Shown piece by piece: positions 34,684 to 42,427 of a DNA stretch of 48,556 nt. The notes beneath the pieces are model-generated. The model was not told the DNA's origin, did not search any database, and was given only the letters and a program-made list of their open reading frames with translations. The number at the start of each line of letters is the position of its first letter. Within the stretch, counting starts at the first letter, position 1. Source of the DNA: Desulfobacterales bacterium. Lineage in GTDB: Bacteria > Desulfobacterota > Desulfobacteria > Desulfobacterales > JAQWFD01. A program made the translations under genes and the position numbers. The stretch lies in the NCBI GenBank assembly GCA_028704555.1, contig JAQWFD010000029.1, positions 1 to 48,556 on the forward strand, read 5' to 3'.

Positions 34684-35028
34684 ATGCCGTATCTGAAAAT
34701 CGAAACCAACTCAGCGCTTTCGCCGGGAGAAAAACTGTATTTTTTGAAAAAGGCATCTTTGTTTCTATCGAAGATGTTGAACAAACCCGAAAAGGTGATC
34801 CTGGTTTCCCTTTATGACTCTGTTCCGATGATATTTGCCGGAAATACCGACCCGGGCGCGTACCTGATCCTCAAGAGCATCGGATTGACAAAAGACAAAT
34901 GCCCGGAGTTATCCAGCGCCCTGTGCGAACTTCTACAGTCCGAACTGGGGATCTTACCGGAAAGAGTTTATATCGATTTTAACGATATTAACGGGAAAAT
35001 GTTCGGCTGGAACAAGACGACATTTTAG
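34684..35028 (+). CDS. MIF-family tautomerase
   Basis: 114 residues, the normal length for macrophage migration inhibitory factor homologues. The ATG at 34684 is chosen because it places proline directly after Met (MPYLKIETN); Pro becomes the N-terminal catalytic base after Met removal. An upstream in-frame ATG (34660) would bury it. The conserved core AGNTDPGAYLILKSIG and the C-terminal WNKTTF are present. AGGAG precedes. The family tautomerises phenylpyruvate- or dopachrome-like substrates as a trimer; the physiological substrate in bacteria is unknown. It lies 13 bases after the MjaI-like gene and 6 before uvsE. Confidence 0.9.
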   Translation: MPYLKIETNSALSPGEKLYFLKKASLFLSKMLNKPEKVILVSLYDSVPMIFAGNTDPGAYLILKSIGLTKDKCPELSSALCELLQSELGILPERVYIDFNDINGKMFGWNKTTF

Positions 35029-35034
35029 CAGACA

Positions 35035-35928
35035 ATGATACGACTCGGGCTGTGCTGCATATTCCGGAATGAACCGATTAAATTCCGAAGAACCACCGCC
35101 AGGTATCTGCTCGGCAGACCCCGCCGGGAACAGCTGAATATACTCTCAGGGATCTGCCGGGAAAATGCCGGCGCCCTCTACAGTGCGCTGGAATTCTGTA
35201 AAAAAACAGGTATTGGCGCCTTTCGGCTCAACAGCCAGATATTACCGCTGAAGACCCATCCGGAAGTGGGATATGACGTGACGGACCTGCCCGATTACCA
35301 GACCCTGATCGATATGTTTATCAAGTGCGGCGAATTTTGCCGTAAAAACGATATCCGGACCAGCTTTCACCCGGACCAGTTTATCCTGCTTTCTTCACCG
35401 TCAGAAGGGATCACGCACCGGTCCGTGGCAGAGCTGATTTATCAGAACGAAGTCGCCCAATGGGTAAATGCCGATGTCATCAATATCCATGGCGGCGGAG
35501 GTTATGGGGATAAACCCGGGGTATTGAACCGGCTCCGTGAACGGATAGGTCATTTGCCGCAATCCCTTCGCGACCGGCTGACCCTTGAAAATGATGACAG
35601 GGTCTATACACCAGAGGAGTTGATTCCGGTCTGCAGGGATACCGGAATCGGATTTGTCTATGATGTGCATCACCACCGATGTCTTCCGGATGGAAACAGC
35701 ATTGAAGATACCACCCGGATGGCGCTGGAAACCTGGCATCGTGAACCGTTGTTTCATATCTCGAGCCCGATTGCCGGATGGGGCACCCCGAGTATCCGAA
35801 AGCATCATGACTATATAAATATAACGGATTTCCCGGCTTCATGGAAGCGTCTTGACATTACCGTAGAAGTGGAAGCCAAGGCCAAAGAGCTTGCGGTACT
35901 GAAGCTCAGACAGGACCTTTCACGCTGA
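35035..35928 (+). CDS. uvsE: UV DNA damage endonuclease UvsE
   Basis: 297 residues, typical for UvsE/UVDE. A TIM-barrel metal-dependent endonuclease that nicks DNA 5' of UV photoproducts and some abasic sites, starting an excision repair route independent of UvrABC. Visible motifs: an opening IRLGLCCIFRNEPIKFRRTT, TSFHPDQFILLSSP, VINIHGGGGYGDK, LTLENDDRVYTPEEL and FVYDVHHHRCLP, which hold the metal-binding His, Glu and Asp residues. Start is 6 bases after the tautomerase stop; the ribosome site is weak, so coupling is likely. It ends convergent with the UspA gene 24 bases away. Confidence 0.95.
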   Translation: MIRLGLCCIFRNEPIKFRRTTARYLLGRPRREQLNILSGICRENAGALYSALEFCKKTGIGAFRLNSQILPLKTHPEVGYDVTDLPDYQTLIDMFIKCGEFCRKNDIRTSFHPDQFILLSSPSEGITHRSVAELIYQNEVAQWVNADVINIHGGGGYGDKPGVLNRLRERIGHLPQSLRDRLTLENDDRVYTPEELIPVCRDTGIGFVYDVHHHRCLPDGNSIEDTTRMALETWHREPLFHISSPIAGWGTPSIRKHHDYINITDFPASWKRLDITVEVEAKAKELAVLKLRQDLSR

Positions 35929-35952
35929 AACGATTCATCCATTGACGGCGTC

Positions 35953-36888
35953 TCAACGGCCGGGACTGTCGCCATAAGGGCATGCGGATGGCAGGAGCAG
36001 AAGATTGTAACGATTGCAGATCAATTGCCGCTGAATCTTACCGATCCGTTTTTTTCCTTTTTTCCTGTCTGCTGAACAAACAATCAAACCGTAATCCGGA
36101 GCCATATCCGACAGGATTCTGACAGGGTCGCCACGTTGAATCCCGAATTCAACCTTCAACCCTCTGCGGGTCCATTTATTCATCACATTATGAAAAAATG
36201 GGGGCATCACGCCGGAAGAGTCCCCGAAAGCCGATACCATCATCACCATAATGTCACTTCCCATATCAACCGCGATATTTTCGATAAATTCGACATTGCA
36301 GAGGTGGGATGTATCAGGCTGCACATAAACCAGAACCGGCTGACCTTTATTAAATTCATTCCCGACAAGCAGCACAGGGCACCCTGCCCCCTGCGCTACG
36401 CTGATCGGAATATGTTCAATATCATACCAGTGGCAACCTGCCACATGATGAACTCCAAGAATTATCAGATCATAGCTTCCTTCCGATGATTCCCCGACAA
36501 TTTCTTCATGCGGCAGCCCTTCGCGAATCTTCAGATGCGAACCGGTTTCAAAGGGCAATGTTACGCTCCCTTCCTCAAATACATTCGCCCCGGTTTGAAT
36601 CAATGCCCTCCGGAGAGGCCCCGGTTCCTTTTCGGTTCCGTAACTTTCCCCGTTTTTTTTAAAAATCTCCCCGGCTTCATGAAGATACCGCACTTCCGGC
36701 AGATCGAAATCCAGGTCTGCAAATATCGTTGCGGCTTTTGCTCTCAGATTATAGCCCCGCGAATATTTCCTGTATCTTCGAACATAAAGAAAAACAACCT
36801 CACCGCTTCTGACACCTGAGAGTCTGGCCGCCGTCATCACCGCTTTCAGGGCCAATTCATGACCGTCAATACAGATGAGTGCTTTCAT
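35953..36888 (-). CDS. Tandem universal stress protein (UspA) domain protein
   Basis: 311 residues, two USP domains. The first begins MKALICIDGHELALKAVMTA and contains YDLIILGVHHVAGC then HIPISVAQGAGCPVLLVG, an imperfect version of the ATP-binding G-2x-G-9x-G(S/T) pattern; the second (from about residue 165) reads PVLVYVQPDTSHLCNVEF onward and ends with NRYNLLLLPSACPYGDSP. Members bind ATP or sense stress in the cytoplasm; the target is unknown. It lies downstream of the CBS-domain gene on the same strand but beyond that gene's terminator, so it probably has its own promoter. Confidence 0.85.
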   Translation of the reverse strand: MKALICIDGHELALKAVMTAARLSGVRSGEVVFLYVRRYRKYSRGYNLRAKAATIFADLDFDLPEVRYLHEAGEIFKKNGESYGTEKEPGPLRRALIQTGANVFEEGSVTLPFETGSHLKIREGLPHEEIVGESSEGSYDLIILGVHHVAGCHWYDIEHIPISVAQGAGCPVLLVGNEFNKGQPVLVYVQPDTSHLCNVEFIENIAVDMGSDIMVMMVSAFGDSSGVMPPFFHNVMNKWTRRGLKVEFGIQRGDPVRILSDMAPDYGLIVCSADRKKGKKRIGKIQRQLICNRYNLLLLPSACPYGDSPGR

Positions 36889-36914
36889 GCCTGACTTTCC
36901 GGTTCATATGTTTA

Positions 36915-36970
36915 CAAAAAAGGCCCTGTGTAAGCTATGAGCCGAGATAGCTTTGCATACAGGGCCTTTA
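36915..36970 (-). terminator. Rho-independent terminator after the CBS-domain gene
   Basis: On the minus strand AAAGGCCCTG pairs with CAGGGCCTTT, with partial pairing of the AAGCTAT/ATAGCTT inner arms, followed by TTTTTT. It lies 29 bases after the CBS stop. Confidence 0.85.
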
Positions 36971-36998
36971 CATTACTTTTTATCGTTTTCCGGATTAA

Positions 36999-37583
36999 TT
37001 ACTTCCAATTCACATTACATTCAGGGCCGACGGTCTCAAGCAATTGATTCAAAATGCGATACAAGTTGACTACACCGACCACCTTTCCATTACGAACGAC
37101 AAGCGGTTCACGCACATGTGCCCTGAACATTGAATAAATGGCCCAGTTGATGGTGTCTTCTTCTTTCAGAATCGGCTGAACCCGACCCATGCAATCTTTA
37201 ATCGGAGTACCGACTTCCTGATTGACCAATTCCATAAAGGACTTATCCAGCCACTTGTAGCGTTCCTGAATTTCAGCCACTTCGTCAGATACGGCCTCCA
37301 TGCGGGAAGACAAAATCGCCTGATACGCTCTCATGGCCGGTTTTTTTGCAGATTCCGGAACCAGTCCCCTGATCAGATCATACATCGACAATTTACCGAT
37401 TATCTCTTTTTTCTTATCCGTCACAAATATCGTTTTATGAAACGTACCTGTTTTACAGGTCTTGTTGTTTTCATAATTGTGTTTCAATGTTACTAAAGCT
37501 TCACACAGATGAGCATTAACATCGATCGTATTGTACTCTTCTATCGGATTCATAAGATCCTTAACACGCTTTTCTTTTTCCAT
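36999..37583 (-). CDS. Tandem CBS-domain protein
   Basis: 194 residues. The first CBS motif is at ~8-70 (VKDLMNPIEEYNTIDVNAHL then KEIIGKLSMYDLIRGL), a helical linker follows, and the second is at ~128-185 (IKDCMGRVQPILKEEDTINW then NGKVVGVVNLYRIL). A stand-alone Bateman pair normally senses adenosyl ligands (AMP, ATP, SAM or c-di-AMP) and regulates a partner, here unknown. GGAGGG lies five bases before the ATG. It has its own terminator. The 590-base region upstream carries no gene. Confidence 0.9.
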   Translation of the reverse strand: MEKEKRVKDLMNPIEEYNTIDVNAHLCEALVTLKHNYENNKTCKTGTFHKTIFVTDKKKEIIGKLSMYDLIRGLVPESAKKPAMRAYQAILSSRMEAVSDEVAEIQERYKWLDKSFMELVNQEVGTPIKDCMGRVQPILKEEDTINWAIYSMFRAHVREPLVVRNGKVVGVVNLYRILNQLLETVGPECNVNWK

Positions 37584-38174
37584 GTTTTCCCTCCTTCAAT
37601 TAAAATTGATGCCCTTGGAACTTGAAGGCAAGTCGAATGTCATAGAGCGAAATTGCCGCTTGTAACGATCAGGAGAAAACGAGCTGAATAGATAGAGCTG
37701 TTGAGTGTTAAAACCTGTAGCGATATGTTCAATTAACGATGCGGGTAACGTTTTTTTTGTTAACGATATTGAAAGGAATATTGGTGACTGTTTTTTTCTT
37801 TTTCAAAGGACCTTTATTAAAAATATGACTTTGATTCATTTATTTGTCAAGCGATTTTTTTGATATATTTAGTGAAAAAGCTGGGGGGATCGATTCTGTT
37901 GAAGTGATGTTAACTTCCTATAATAATGATTACTTTGACCACTCATTCGGTTCAAAATAATTTCTCTATCGTGACCATCCGGAAATGTCTATTCCCCCAG
38001 ATTTTTTTATCACGATGGCAGGGTTTTCCGGGCTTGATCATAACTTCGGCCATAGCTCCGAAGTGTTGCCGCGATTATGATCAAGCCCGGTTTTTCCCAC
38101 CCTGCCCGGAGAACGAAGCGGGATTCTTTTGCAGATCAGCCGTTCAAGGTGTTTGAAACCGGGCTGTAGAAAAA
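37584..38174. other. Gene-free region with a palindromic element
   Basis: Between the CBS gene and tusA. It contains copy 3 of the TTGATCATAAC family at 38021-38097 and an AT-rich stretch near 37780-37870 that may hold the CBS promoter. No further gene or RNA recognised. Confidence 0.5.
38021..38097. repeat. Dispersed palindromic element, copy 3 (short form)
   Basis: Perfect 16-bp arms CCGGGCTTGATCATAA at 38028-38043 and the complement at 38075-38090, separated by 31 bases. The flanking GGCAGGGTTTT and TTTTTCCCACCCTGCC also mirror. It shares the arm sequence with copy 1, whose interior is about 70 bases longer. Confidence 0.85.
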
Positions 38175-38393
38175 TTAGCCTTTTGTTATAGAAATCCGAT
38201 ATCCGTCACCTTCCGGGGCTACCCCATTGATTTGGCATCCCTGACTTTCAGCGGCCCGCATCACGTTTTCCATGGATGTATCGGTATCGACCAAAACAAT
38301 AATCTCCGGGTTCTTCCCGTTTTTGATTTCATTCAATGTCAAAATAACCGGCTGTGGGCAGGAAAGCCCTCTGGCATCGACGGTTGTTGCCAT
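38175..38393 (-). CDS. TusA-family sulfurtransferase-like protein
   Basis: 72 residues. The SirA/TusA signature RGLSCPQPV gives the sulfur-carrying Cys near residue 12. It is closer in style to the YedF-like proteins that accompany YedE than to classical TusA of tRNA thiolation. GGGAG lies seven bases before the ATG. It follows yedE after 12 bases on the same strand, so the two form an operon. It probably accepts persulfide sulfur or selenium delivered through the membrane protein; the element cannot be decided from sequence. Confidence 0.92.
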   Translation of the reverse strand: MATTVDARGLSCPQPVILTLNEIKNGKNPEIIVLVDTDTSMENVMRAAESQGCQINGVAPEGDGYRISITKG

Positions 38394-38405
38394 ATCATAT
38401 CTCCC

Positions 38406-39503
38406 TTAAGCGTTTTGTTTTCTCATGGTAAAACCTATAAACAGACATACTATAATTCCTATCACAACTGCGGCGATGCCATGAGGCCCCACACCTTTCG
38501 CTGAGCTTGCCAAACCGAAATTATGAGCAAACCCGGCGCCTACGATCATCCCCATCACAAAAACGGCCGCATCCCCATCCCCTTCACCGGAGAGGAAAAG
38601 CTGCCGGCCGGGGCACCCGCCGGCCAGAGCAAACGCCAAACCGGCCAGAGCCATGCCGGCAAAATTCCAGATGTGCATGGTATGCGCCACGGGTTGACCC
38701 TCAAAACCCGGTTTGAACTGACCCAGAAAAAAGTTGGTCAAAAAAGCGAAAACGATCAGGCTGATAAACCCGTTCAGCAGATGTGTCTGGCCGAACAGGA
38801 CCGTATCGCGAATCGCACCCATGGTGCAGAACCGGCTGCGTTGGGCCAGAAAACCGATTACCAGCCCCACGATCAGTGCCATCGATAGAGATACATGCAT
38901 GGCACCGGGCCCCTTCAGACTGTAAAACAGCACACCGCTTTTGCCCTGGCCCTCAATTTGCGGGAAAATAAACATCAGTATTAAGAATCCGAGCATAATC
39001 AGCGGCAGCATCCACCCAACGGTTGTGTAGGTTTTCTGGGTGCGCCCCAGATTGTATCCCTTTTTGAGAAAAAGGGTGCCGATCCAAATACCGAAGGTCA
39101 GGCCCAACAGCCCCGGGATGGCATTGCCGTCTCCACCGGCAAGCCGCAGAGCGGCCCGCCATGGACAGCCCAGAAAAACCAGGGCACCAATCATCGCAAA
39201 GGCCCCCAGCACAAACCGGACAATGGGAGCCGACCCGACTCTGGGTCTAAACTCCTTGAAAATATAGGCGGCGATCATCGAACCGAGCACAAAACCGATG
39301 ATTTCAGGACGAATGTACTGAACCACCGAAGCCTGGTGAAAACCGAGCGCACCGGCAATGTCCCGCTCAAAGCAGGCGACACAGATTCCCATATTACCCG
39401 GGTTTCCCATTTTCTGCAACACAGACGCCAATATTCCGATACAGGCGCCCACCCCGATAATGCCCCATCGAGTTGAAAATACGTTTTTCAAATTCATACC
39501 CAT
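38406..39503 (-). CDS. YedE/YeeE-family sulfur or selenium transport membrane protein
   Basis: 365 residues, polytopic with about nine to ten hydrophobic segments. The duplicated YeeE/YedE (DUF395) repeats carry the conserved cysteines GNMGICVACFERD, GCPWRAALRL, RSRFCTMGAIRD and GGCPGRQLF. The cysteine set and the neighbour TusA/YedF match the long YedE form proposed to import selenium or thiosulfate-type sulfur. AAGGAG stands three bases before this ATG and nine before an ATG two codons in (39497), so either may be used. First gene of a two-gene operon. The substrate is inference. Confidence 0.92.
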   Translation of the reverse strand: MGMNLKNVFSTRWGIIGVGACIGILASVLQKMGNPGNMGICVACFERDIAGALGFHQASVVQYIRPEIIGFVLGSMIAAYIFKEFRPRVGSAPIVRFVLGAFAMIGALVFLGCPWRAALRLAGGDGNAIPGLLGLTFGIWIGTLFLKKGYNLGRTQKTYTTVGWMLPLIMLGFLILMFIFPQIEGQGKSGVLFYSLKGPGAMHVSLSMALIVGLVIGFLAQRSRFCTMGAIRDTVLFGQTHLLNGFISLIVFAFLTNFFLGQFKPGFEGQPVAHTMHIWNFAGMALAGLAFALAGGCPGRQLFLSGEGDGDAAVFVMGMIVGAGFAHNFGLASSAKGVGPHGIAAVVIGIIVCLFIGFTMRKQNA

Positions 39504-39859
39504 TGACTCCTTTTGCTGACCGGTTAGCTATGGATGGTAAATAAACAGACGAATCATATTTGTCTGCATTTGTTATATAATTATTTACTATATTACAAAT
39601 TGTTTATTTCTATAATTTTTTCATCTTTTATTCAGTTCTTCTATACTCCGCAGGCATGCTGCGAATTTAAAATACCTCTGAAAACATATCAGGGCCTCGA
39701 CGACAGGAATCCAACAGAATCAGCTGCCGACCGATGAGAGGTGAAACGGTATCGGAATTTTCCATGGATTTTTTAACCCGGCTCAGGTATAAAAAATAAG
39801 GGCAACATATTCGCCGGCCTTCATGTAACCATTTTTTTGCCTTAGGATAAGAGGAAACC
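39504..39859. other. Gene-free AT-rich intergenic region
   Basis: Divergent spacer between yedE (minus) and the cyclic-nucleotide-binding gene (plus). Strongly AT-rich around 39550-39640, suitable for promoters, but no single -35/-10 pair stands out. No gene or RNA recognised. Confidence 0.4.
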
Positions 39860-40375
39860 ATGCTGGAAACAAAATACCTGAAAGAAGATGTTAGAAACAT
39901 TCAAAAACTTCTGGCAATTCCGATATTCAAACATTTTGAAATTGAAAATCTTGGTGGGCTTGTCAAACGGAGTAAAATTCGTGAATACGCAGACAATGAG
40001 CAAATCATCAAAGAAGGAGACAATGATCCCTGGTTTTATTTCCTGCTTTCAGGGAAAGTGGCCATCATGAAAAAAGGGGAAATGATCAGCACGCTTCAGC
40101 GATCCGGCGACGTATTCGGCGAAATGAGCCTGATCGACAACTCAAAACGGTCCGCTTCGGCGTATGCGATAGGCAAAACCATTTGTCTGGCAACCGATAC
40201 CGTCCGGATTAAAGAAATCTCAGGCGATGACTGGATCATATTCGGCTATATTCTGTACCGGATATTTGCCATAACCATTACCGAACGATTGCGATCCACG
40301 ACCGATCAACTGATCAAAGCAAAAGAGCAACTGGAGGAGATTAAACATAAGAACAATCCATCCTGCAGCCCTTGA
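39860..40375 (+). CDS. Cyclic-nucleotide-binding domain protein
   Basis: 171 residues. A single cNMP-binding beta-barrel covers ~18-130: FKHFEIENLGGLVKRSKIRE, IIKEGDNDPWFYFLLSGKVA, GDVFGEMSLIDNSKRSASAY (phosphate-binding cassette with GEMSLI and R). The C-terminal ~40 residues are a helix, with no HTH, so it is not a CRP-type transcription factor. It is probably a stand-alone sensor that controls a partner; whether it binds a nucleotide is unknown. AGGAAACC precedes the ATG. Confidence 0.85.
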   Translation: MLETKYLKEDVRNIQKLLAIPIFKHFEIENLGGLVKRSKIREYADNEQIIKEGDNDPWFYFLLSGKVAIMKKGEMISTLQRSGDVFGEMSLIDNSKRSASAYAIGKTICLATDTVRIKEISGDDWIIFGYILYRIFAITITERLRSTTDQLIKAKEQLEEIKHKNNPSCSP

Positions 40376-40527
40376 CCCGAAAATCAACTTTTCCAGCCCC
40401 CCGGCTTATAGTCTCTGACCGCTGATCGATAAAATACCGGCTTCGCGATTGTGTCGCAGCGGTCAACGCCATCAGGATCTGTTCCGCCAGTGAAAGAAAA
40501 TGAGGTTTGACAAATGCAGACCGGGGT

Positions 40528-40920
40528 TCAATTCGACTCGATAAACGGCTTGATATCCAGAATCGGTGTTCCGTCAATCATATCGATTCCTTTTACCACA
40601 ATTCGGTTTCGGTCTTTTTCCACCACTTTCAGAACGGAAAAGCCAATCGGATTGGGCCGCCGGGGTGAACACGTGCTGAACACCCCCCGCTCCTCTCCAT
40701 GATGGGGGGGAGTCTGTGTCAGATATCGATTTTCAAATGCCGGGCTCTGGTGAAAATAAAATATCACCACAATTTTATTTCCGGGCCGGATATCGCGCAA
40801 TCCATCAACATATGTCTCATCGATCTCCAGAAATCCGACCGATTCCGAAACAGACCAGTGTCTGGGGACTTTCTTCTCCCGGGTATGGGCATACCCGATG
40901 GGTTTCATTTCTATAGTCAT
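40528..40920 (-). CDS. trmO: tRNA (N6-threonylcarbamoyladenosine37-N6)-methyltransferase TrmO
   Basis: 130 residues, a minimal TsaA-like (UPF0066) protein without the longer C-terminal domain of E. coli TrmO. Family motifs: MKPIGYAHTR at the start, YFHQSPAFEN, GVFSTCSPRRPNPIGFSVLK and GIDMIDGTPILDIKPF. It uses SAM to methylate t6A37 of tRNA-Thr in the studied enzyme; some short archaeal-type relatives may act differently. rlmD lies about 60 bases upstream-side on the same strand, so two RNA-modifying enzymes are adjacent. Confidence 0.9.
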   Translation of the reverse strand: MTIEMKPIGYAHTREKKVPRHWSVSESVGFLEIDETYVDGLRDIRPGNKIVVIFYFHQSPAFENRYLTQTPPHHGEERGVFSTCSPRRPNPIGFSVLKVVEKDRNRIVVKGIDMIDGTPILDIKPFIESN

Positions 40921-40978
40921 AATGGATACGAGTAAGGTACAGGGTTTATGGTTAAATTAGGGGTTAAGGAAACAGGGT

Positions 40979-42379
40979 TCAAGGTCTGGCGGCAATTCTC
41001 TCCAACCGGGCCACGGACTCGATATGATACGTATGCGGAAACATATCCACCGGCTGGATTTCAAGAACACGATAATTATCTTTAATCATGCAGATATCAC
41101 GGGCCATGGTCGCGGGATTGCAGGATACATAGACGATCCGATCCGGAGCCATCGCAAGGACCTGTTTAACGACATCCTTGTGCATCCCCACTCGTGGCGG
41201 ATCAATGATCATCACATCGGGTGTGACATTGACCATCGGCAGACTGTCTTTAATATCGCCAAGGATAAAACGGCAATTGGAAATTCCGTTCATGCGGCAA
41301 TTGACTTCGGCATCGTCAATCGCGCTCTGAATAATTTCCATTCCGATGACCTCTTTTGCATTGTCTGAAAGGCAGATGGCAATGGTACCGGTGCCACAGT
41401 AAAGGTCCAGAACGGTTTCCCCGCCGGTCAGAGCGGCATAGGACCTGACTGTTTCATACAAACGCGCGGCACCGCGGGTATTGGTCTGGAAAAAAGAGCT
41501 GGCGGAAATTTCAAATTCAAACGATCCGATTTTATCTTTCAGGGAGGATGTCCCGGCCAGAGCTATCTCATACTCTCCGATTGCCACACCGGATTGTCGA
41601 GCAGTGATATTATTCACCACGGAAACCACCTCAGGATATTTTTCCATCAACTGATCGGCCAGGGGCTGAACAATTTTCCGGTCTTCTGTTTTGGTGATAA
41701 TGTTGACCATCCACTGATCATAGGCAACCGAATGTCTGAGCATTAAAAAACGCCAGAACCCCTCGTGACTTCGAAGGCCGTATACCGAAGCCCCTGAGGA
41801 TTTGATGTACTGCCGGACCTGATCCAGGAGTTGATTTCCCAAAGCCGGATGAAGCAGGCATTCACGGTTATCAAGGACCTTATCAAAGGTCCCCGGCACA
41901 TGGAGCCCTATGGCAAACCCGGTATCGACATCGTCTTTTCCCATCTCTTCGGGCAGCAGCCATCTCCGATCGGAGCAGGAAAATTCCATTTTATTCCGAT
42001 AACCAAACTGGCTGACAGAAGCGATGGCCGGATGAACCATTACATCTTTAATCAAAGCAATATGTTCGATGGAGTCCAGAACATGCTGCCGCTTATATTC
42101 AAGCTGTTTTTCATAACGCAAAAACTGCCACTTGCATCCACCGCAGAACCCGCTGTAGCGGCACGGAGGATCGATTCGAAAATCGGACGGTTCCAGTACC
42201 GAGTCAATTCGGGCCTCCGCATACTGTTTTTTCTTTTTTACGATTCGAGCAACGACCCGATCCCCGGGAATGGCCTGATCAACAAAAACCGCCAGGCCAT
42301 CGACCCTGGCCAGGCCCTTCCCCCCGAATGCGATATCCGTTATGTCAAGTTCAATATGCTGTCCATTTTTAACTGCCAT
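40979..42379 (-). CDS. rlmD: 23S rRNA (uracil-5-)-methyltransferase RlmD/RumA family
   Basis: 466 residues. N-terminal TRAM domain (~1-60), then the 4Fe-4S cysteines C73, C79, C82 and C174, and a Rossmann methyltransferase domain with VLDLYCGTGTIAI, MIIDPPRVGM and the catalytic cysteine in IVYVSCNPATMARD. The family methylates uracil at C5 in 23S rRNA (U1939 or U747 in E. coli) using SAM; without comparison I cannot separate RlmD from RlmC, and the single copy may do more than one site. Located between trmO and the sensor kinase, all on the minus strand. Confidence 0.93.
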   Translation of the reverse strand: MAVKNGQHIELDITDIAFGGKGLARVDGLAVFVDQAIPGDRVVARIVKKKKQYAEARIDSVLEPSDFRIDPPCRYSGFCGGCKWQFLRYEKQLEYKRQHVLDSIEHIALIKDVMVHPAIASVSQFGYRNKMEFSCSDRRWLLPEEMGKDDVDTGFAIGLHVPGTFDKVLDNRECLLHPALGNQLLDQVRQYIKSSGASVYGLRSHEGFWRFLMLRHSVAYDQWMVNIITKTEDRKIVQPLADQLMEKYPEVVSVVNNITARQSGVAIGEYEIALAGTSSLKDKIGSFEFEISASSFFQTNTRGAARLYETVRSYAALTGGETVLDLYCGTGTIAICLSDNAKEVIGMEIIQSAIDDAEVNCRMNGISNCRFILGDIKDSLPMVNVTPDVMIIDPPRVGMHKDVVKQVLAMAPDRIVYVSCNPATMARDICMIKDNYRVLEIQPVDMFPHTYHIESVARLERIAARP

Positions 42380-42427
42380 AAATCAAAAACCTGTCCTTAT
42401 TATTTTTGTGACACTTATTGACGATAT

